From: GCA-003244245 sp050699835
Lineage (GTDB): Bacteria > Actinomycetota > Actinomycetes > Mycobacteriales > Pseudonocardiaceae
Direction of reading: 5' to 3'
Assembly: GCA_050699835.1 (NCBI GenBank)
Contig: JBOHFW010000322.1
Location: forward strand, 1-9,345
DNA length: 9,345 bases
Positions 6,768-9,345 of the stretch are shown here, piece after piece. A program made the translations under genes and the position numbers. Every line of letters starts with the position of its first letter. The first letter of the stretch is position 1. A model generated the notes under the pieces. The model did no database searches. It was not told the origin of the DNA and saw only the letters and a program-made list of their open reading frames with translations.

Positions 6768-8135
6768 TCAGACACTTCGGTACTGGTGAATCAGTTGGGA
6801 GAGTTCGCGGGAGTCCGGGTTGGTGGACCGTCGTGCCGCCTCGATCTCAAGTGGTTTGAGCCGGTCGGTTACCCGCTTGGACTTCACCGCGGAGGCAGCT
6901 ATCAGAGCCTTCCGCCCGACCTGGACACCGTGGTCGACATCGCCCTGCCGGAGGTAGCTGGTGGCCAGCATGGTGAGGCTGAAGGCCTGACTACGGCCCA
7001 TCAAATCGTCGTATCGGGCCAGCGCCTGGCCGAATGCGGGAATCGCGACCGTCGCATGGCGTGAATCGAATGCGGCTAATTCGTTGTGCACTGTGCCGAT
7101 CATCGCGTACATGTCGGCGTCGTTGTAGAACCGCGCCCAGTCGGGCGCCTCGTTCGGATTCACCCGGGCCAGCTCGTCCCGGGATCGGCCGAGCAGCTTC
7201 TTCGCTTGCACATCATCGCCCATGATCGCGTAGGCCCACGCCTCGTTGCCACACAGCACTGCAACAGCCAGCTCTGAACCGGAGTCCTGCGCAGCGATCT
7301 GCCCCAGCTGGAACCACTTGAGGGCATCGTTGGCATCTCCGTTGTGCAGGTACACCCGGCCGATCCGGTACATGATGTTGGACATCAGGCTCGAGTCACC
7401 GGACTGCTTGGCGAACTCAAGCGCGGTGGCGAAATGACTGCACGAGGAGTCCGTCAGCCCTACGTCGAAGGTTGTCCACCCGGCCAGGTTTTGCAGATCA
7501 CCCAGCGCCCGGAACAGCCGCAGGCGTACCTCTTCCGTGCCTGACGCGCCGAGTAGGCGCTGCGCCCAGGACAGCTGCGCTAAGACCGCGTCACGACATG
7601 TCCCCCCACCGAACTGGTAGTCCAGAGCACGCATGGCCCTGGTAGCCGCCTCCACCTGCTTGACATCCGTCATGCCGATCTTGCTCGGTGCCGGCGTCTG
7701 AGCTGGACTGGGCAGCCATTGCCCGCGGTCGGCCCCCAGGACTGCGGTGCCGAACATCACGGCAGCTCCATGCGCCAGGAGCTTCCGGCGCTTCACAAAC
7801 TCATCCTCCTCAGCCTCGACCGGGTCGGTGGGCCCCACCAGGCTCGTTGCCGTCGCCGGGTCGTAGGCCAGGCCCATGTACCCCCGTGGGATTCCCAAGC
7901 CGTCGGAGATCCGCGCCAGCACGTCGTAGGCCATGACCTGGCGACCCTTGAGGATCTCCGAGACCTCAGATTGAGACTGCCCGGTCAAGGCTGCGATATA
8001 CCGTTGCGAGACACCTACCCGCCGTAGTAGGCGGTAAACCGAGCTGATGTCGCGATCTGCCAGCACGCGCTTCATCTCCGGCTCGTTCCACCGCTCCAGA
8101 GACAGCCGAGGATCCCGCTGACCGTTCGTGTTCAT
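6768..8135 (-). CDS. XRE-family transcriptional regulator with TPR-like C-terminal half
   Basis: A 455-residue cytoplasmic DNA-binding regulator. Residues 35-85 form an XRE helix-turn-helix: VSQRYIAALTGQSQSEVSEILKGR (42-65) holds the turn and recognition helix. Residues 115-135 are a twin-basic start followed by a hydrophobic stretch (KRRKLLAHGAAVMFGTAVLG). The remainder is a set of helical repeats of TPR type, for example the NIMYRIGRVYLHNGDANDALKWFQLG and LAVAVLCGNEAWAYAIMGDDVQAKKLL regions. TPR-bearing XRE proteins of this build are frequent in actinomycetes, where some govern antibiotic production and development, often through a peptide or protein ligand bound by the repeats. The ATG at 8135 has AAGGGGG about 5 bases upstream. 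It is first in the probable operon with the kinase and isonitrile synthase homologue, so it is the obvious candidate controller of both. Confidence 0.88.
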   Translation of the reverse strand: MNTNGQRDPRLSLERWNEPEMKRVLADRDISSVYRLLRRVGVSQRYIAALTGQSQSEVSEILKGRQVMAYDVLARISDGLGIPRGYMGLAYDPATATSLVGPTDPVEAEEDEFVKRRKLLAHGAAVMFGTAVLGADRGQWLPSPAQTPAPSKIGMTDVKQVEAATRAMRALDYQFGGGTCRDAVLAQLSWAQRLLGASGTEEVRLRLFRALGDLQNLAGWTTFDVGLTDSSCSHFATALEFAKQSGDSSLMSNIMYRIGRVYLHNGDANDALKWFQLGQIAAQDSGSELAVAVLCGNEAWAYAIMGDDVQAKKLLGRSRDELARVNPNEAPDWARFYNDADMYAMIGTVHNELAAFDSRHATVAIPAFGQALARYDDLMGRSQAFSLTMLATSYLRQGDVDHGVQVGRKALIAASAVKSKRVTDRLKPLEIEAARRSTNPDSRELSQLIHQYRSV

Positions 8136-8169
8136 CTCGCCCCCTTGTCGTCCGACGGGCGACGTGTGC

Positions 8170-8199
8170 AGACTAGGCGCGTCCGTCGTTGCTGGTGAA
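8170..8199 (-). promoter_or_regulatory. Putative promoter of the regulator-kinase-isonitrile synthase operon
   Basis: On the minus strand TTCACC (8199-8194), 18 bases, TAGTCT (8175-8170). The -35 matches TTGACA at four of six positions and the -10 fits TANNNT. Transcription would begin near 8163, giving a leader of about 28 bases with the AAGGGGG ribosome binding site of the regulator. Prediction from pattern only. Confidence 0.35.
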
Positions 8200-8206
8200 G
8201 AGCAGT

Positions 8207-8287
8207 TTAGCCAAGCTGATCGGCGCCACAGGTCACTTTGCCGCCGTTCACCGTCATATCATGGCCGATCAGCGCAGCGGACCCCAT
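8207..8287 (-). CDS. Possible small ORF upstream of the regulator
   Basis: A 26-codon ORF on the regulator's strand, starting ATG at 8287 (MGSAALIGHDM...) and ending TAA at 8207; a GTG at 8311 would give 34 codons. The product would be a short Gly-rich peptide with one Cys near the C-terminus (VTCGADQLG end). GGTGG lies about 13 bases before the ATG, a poor distance, and the start is uncertain. G/C at third positions is about 77 percent, lower than in clear genes here. It ends just before the predicted regulator promoter and contains both arms of a 10-bp inverted repeat. It could be a peptide ligand for the TPR regulator, a remnant of a larger gene, or non-coding. Low confidence. Confidence 0.2.
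   Translation of the reverse strand: MGSAALIGHDMTVNGGKVTCGADQLG
8215..8273. repeat. Perfect 10-bp inverted repeat upstream of the XRE regulator
   Basis: GCTGATCGGC (8215-8224) and GCCGATCAGC (8264-8273) are exact reverse complements, 39 bases apart, lying 16-74 bases upstream of the predicted -35 of the regulator. They could be paired operator half-sites for autoregulation or a long-loop stem. No other copy of this pair is apparent in the window. Confidence 0.5.
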
Positions 8288-8375
8288 GACAGGTTTAATC
8301 CACCCCTGCACTCTGCCTAACTTTGGCCGGGCGCCACGCTGGGATCGCAACCGTGAGACTGCACGTGGCGAGTTT

Positions 8376-8421
8376 CCCGGGACTGGCGTTCTCGGGACCC
8401 CGGGACTGGCGTTCTCGGGAC
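8376..8421. repeat. Two perfect 23-bp tandem repeats
   Basis: Two adjacent identical 23-bp units, 8376-8398 and 8399-8421, each beginning CCCGGGACTGGCG and ending TTCTCGGGAC. The preceding GTGGCGAGTTTCCCGGGA looks like a decayed third copy. They lie 35 bases upstream of the 165-residue gene. Short GC-rich repeats with a GGCGTTCTCGGG-like core recall the intergenic repeats scattered in actinomycete genomes, but I cannot confirm genome-wide copies from this window. Confidence 0.85.
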
Positions 8422-8433
8422 CCGGGCCCCGAG
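8414..8433. repeat. 20-bp near-palindrome before the Cys-containing gene
   Basis: CTCGGGACCCGGGCCCCGAG pairs with itself with one mismatched position (the seventh base pair, A-C). It overlaps the end of the second 23-bp repeat and stops 22 bases before the GTG at 8456, just ahead of the ribosome binding site. It may be an operator for a dimeric regulator or a leader hairpin. Confidence 0.5.
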
Positions 8434-8455
8434 GGCGGAAAGGTGGAGCAAAGAG

Positions 8456-8953
8456 GTGGACCAGGTTCTGGGCCAGATCCTCCGGCAGGCGGTGTGGGAG
8501 CGGCTCGACATGCTCGACGAGCTGGTAAGCAGCGCCGACAACGGCTCTCTGCTTTCGGTGGCGCGGAGTGAGTTGCCCCGCTTGACCCATGGGTGGCGCG
8601 CTCTGCTCGCCTCGCATGTACCCGACCCTCGGGGTCGCTGTCCGGAGTGCTCCAGTCACTGGCGCGCTCGTGCAACATCGTGCAGCGTGTGGCGGGCCGC
8701 ACACGAGCACCTCGTTTCTGCGGAGGCCCTGCCTGTTGGGGCCCTGCCTTCTCGGGCGCCGTCTTCTGGGACCACGTCTTCAGGGACCACGGTTGTTGGA
8801 TCCGAAACGGTCTCTGGATCTGACACCGTGGGATTCAACGCTTCCTGGTCGGTGTTCTCCAGGTTCAGGATCAATCGGAGTGCGTGGCAGGTACGTCGAC
8901 CGGCGTCCCTATTCCCCACCGCAGTCCCCGCTGGGGCTGGCGCCGCGCGCTGA
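8456..8953 (+). CDS. Small Cys-containing protein with a repeat-derived tail
   Basis: A 165-residue protein of unknown function. The first 88 residues look conserved: a helical start (MDQVLGQILRQAVWERLDML), then ARSELPRLTHGWRALLASHVPDPRGRCPECSSHW and CSVWRAAHEHLV. Cys62, Cys65 and Cys76 with nearby His84/His86 could bind zinc. I recall short actinomycete hypothetical proteins of the pattern ELPRLxxGWRALLxxHxPDxxGRCxxC...CxVWRxAHxHL, which decides the frame; their role is unknown. The start is GTG at 8456 with GGAG 7 bases before it. From residue 90 on, the protein changes to five-residue repeats (ALPVG, ALPSR, APSSG, TTSSG, TTVVG) made by 15-bp DNA repeats, then a basic, low-complexity end. 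All three forward frames are open across the repeats, so the tail may be a secondary expansion and the ancestral protein shorter. Confidence 0.7.
   Translation: MDQVLGQILRQAVWERLDMLDELVSSADNGSLLSVARSELPRLTHGWRALLASHVPDPRGRCPECSSHWRARATSCSVWRAAHEHLVSAEALPVGALPSRAPSSGTTSSGTTVVGSETVSGSDTVGFNASWSVFSRFRINRSAWQVRRPASLFPTAVPAGAGAAR
8722..8811. repeat. Six degenerate 15-bp tandem repeats inside the gene
   Basis: Units begin at 8722, 8737, 8752, 8767, 8782 and 8797. The clearest are TCGGGCGCCGTCTTC, TGGGACCACGTCTTC and AGGGACCACGGTTGT. A looser continuation with TGGATC and TGGGATT runs on toward 8870 with small indels. Because 15 is a multiple of three, the gene reads them as pentapeptides. The core TTCT(C)GGGACC is also found in the 23-bp intergenic repeats at 8376-8421. 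Confidence 0.65.
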
Positions 8954-9000
8954 GGGGCAAGGCTTACTCCAACTCCATAGAGCTGGCGGACTCGCCACTA

Positions 9001-9027
9001 TTCGTGGGGCTCCCCCCCACCCACGAA
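9001..9027 (+). terminator. Hairpin downstream of the Cys-containing gene, candidate terminator
   Basis: TTCGTGGG (9001-9008), an 11-base C-rich loop, then CCCACGAA (9020-9027): a perfect 8-bp stem beginning 47 bases after the stop at 8953. No T-run follows, which fits actinobacterial terminators that lack one. It could also belong to the larger group of inverted repeats to its right. Confidence 0.4.
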
Positions 9028-9042
9028 GGCTGAGCAGCCGCC

Positions 9043-9252
9043 ATGTGGCCGGTGATCCGGCGAACGACCGTGCCCCCGACCGAGATGTCGAAGGATCACC
9101 GGCCACCCCGGACTCTCCTGCCGGCGGCGTTGCGCGCCCTGCACGCCGCCGGTGGGAGCTCCATCCGACAACTGCACAACCGGGGACCTAATCCCACTCT
9201 TCACCGAGTGGAGTGCCGCGCCGGTGCACGGTCGTTGCCTGACCGACCGTGA
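9043..9252 (+). CDS. Possible short HTH-like protein, perhaps decayed
   Basis: A 69-residue ORF starting ATG at 9043 (or ATG at 9085, 55 residues). Residues 25-69 recall small actinobacterial helix-turn-helix proteins of the form RALxxAGxSIRxLAxxTGRSxxTVHRxLxxAGxxLRxRG: here RALHAAGGSSIRQLHNRG, then TLHRVECRAGARSLPDRP. The match needs a one-residue insertion (GGSS) and several unusual residues, so it may be a degraded gene or chance. There is no good ribosome binding site (GAAGG is 13 bases before 9043). G/C at third positions is about 75 percent. Several perfect inverted repeats cut through it, which is unusual for coding DNA. Its stop TGA overlaps a GTG at 9249 that opens a frame running off the window. 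Confidence 0.3.
   Translation: MWPVIRRTTVPPTEMSKDHRPPRTLLPAALRALHAAGGSSIRQLHNRGPNPTLHRVECRAGARSLPDRP
9045..9106. repeat. Perfect 14-bp inverted repeat
   Basis: GTGGCCGGTGATCC (9045-9058) and GGATCACCGGCCAC (9093-9106) are exact reverse complements separated by 34 bases. A 14-bp perfect pair at this spacing is unlikely by chance. It could be a long stem in an RNA, a two-site operator, or ends of a small element. Confidence 0.7.
9121..9152. repeat. Perfect 10-bp hairpin
   Basis: CCGGCGGCGT (9121-9130), a 12-base loop, ACGCCGCCGG (9143-9152). It follows the 14-bp inverted repeat by 14 bases and would form a very stable GC stem. Confidence 0.55.
9194..9251. repeat. Two further hairpins near the right edge
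   Basis: CCACTC (9194-9199), loop TTCACC, GAGTGG (9206-9211) is a 6-bp stem. CACGGTCG (9227-9234), a 9-base loop, CGACCGTG (9244-9251) is an 8-bp stem. Both are perfect. Together with the stems at 9001, 9045 and 9121 they make five stems in about 250 bases. Confidence 0.5.
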
Positions 9253-9345
9253 CCGTCAACGTTGCTCTGATGACAGCCGGATCCCACCGCCCGGTGCCTG
9301 GTGTGACTGACCAGTGCACCGCGCTGGCCCGGGAGATCCCCCGTC

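Noticed and set aside
8207..8710. 167-residue minus-strand ORF across the repeats
   Set aside because: Most of it is antisense to the Cys-containing gene and the 23-bp repeats. Only its last 26-34 codons are retained as a low-confidence small ORF.
8376..8811. CRISPR array
   Set aside because: The repeats are directly adjacent with no unique spacers, and no cas genes are present.
8589..9191. 200-residue plus-strand ORF with xLLGP-like repeats
   Set aside because: The pentapeptide look comes from the 15-bp DNA repeats read in another frame. The frame with GRCPECSSHW and CSVWRAAHEHLV is preferred.

Overview
The window is high-GC DNA with strong G/C preference at third codon positions, many GTG starts and TANNNT-type -10 elements. 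This, together with the protein families present (a long XRE-TPR regulator, an actinobacterial RecB-like/RNase H-like fusion, CopC with a C-terminal anchor), points to an actinomycete chromosome. Pseudonocardiaceae is my best guess, but it is an inference from overall protein style and not from a marker gene.

Left part (1-3930). A short basic membrane protein (46-306, +) runs tail to tail into a UDP-glucose 6-dehydrogenase (303-1604, -), and their stop codons overlap. Upstream of the dehydrogenase on the same strand is a 545-residue protein (1660-3297) joining a RecB/Cas4-like cysteine-cluster nuclease domain to an RNase H-like (DEDD) exonuclease domain. It is divergent from a secreted, membrane-anchored CopC-domain copper-binding protein (3379-3930, +). 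The 81-base divergent gap holds promoter-like elements for both directions, and the nuclease mRNA is probably leaderless.

Middle (3934-8135, all -). Transcribed right to left: an XRE helix-turn-helix regulator with a TPR-like C-terminal half (6768-8135), then after 20 bases an APH-fold small-molecule kinase (5851-6747), then after 41 bases a DIT1/PvcA-type isocyanide (isonitrile) synthase homologue with a long N-terminal extension (4346-5809). Further downstream is an unrecognised 86-residue protein (3934-4194) whose Shine-Dalgarno lies in the loop of a perfect hairpin. The spacing suggests a small operon: sensor-regulator, kinase and isonitrile-forming enzyme. This is the most interesting part, because the usual second enzyme of isonitrile pathways (an Fe/2-oxoglutarate oxygenase, PvcB type) is absent.

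Right part (8136-9345). The gap in front of the regulator holds its probable promoter, a possible 26-34 codon small ORF and a perfect 10-bp inverted repeat. Then come two perfect 23-bp tandem repeats and a near-palindrome just upstream of a small Cys-containing protein (8456-8953, +). The tail of that gene is built from degenerate 15-bp repeats that share a core with the intergenic repeat. The last 390 bases are unusually rich in perfect inverted repeats (five in about 250 bases) and hold at most a short, possibly decayed HTH-like ORF.
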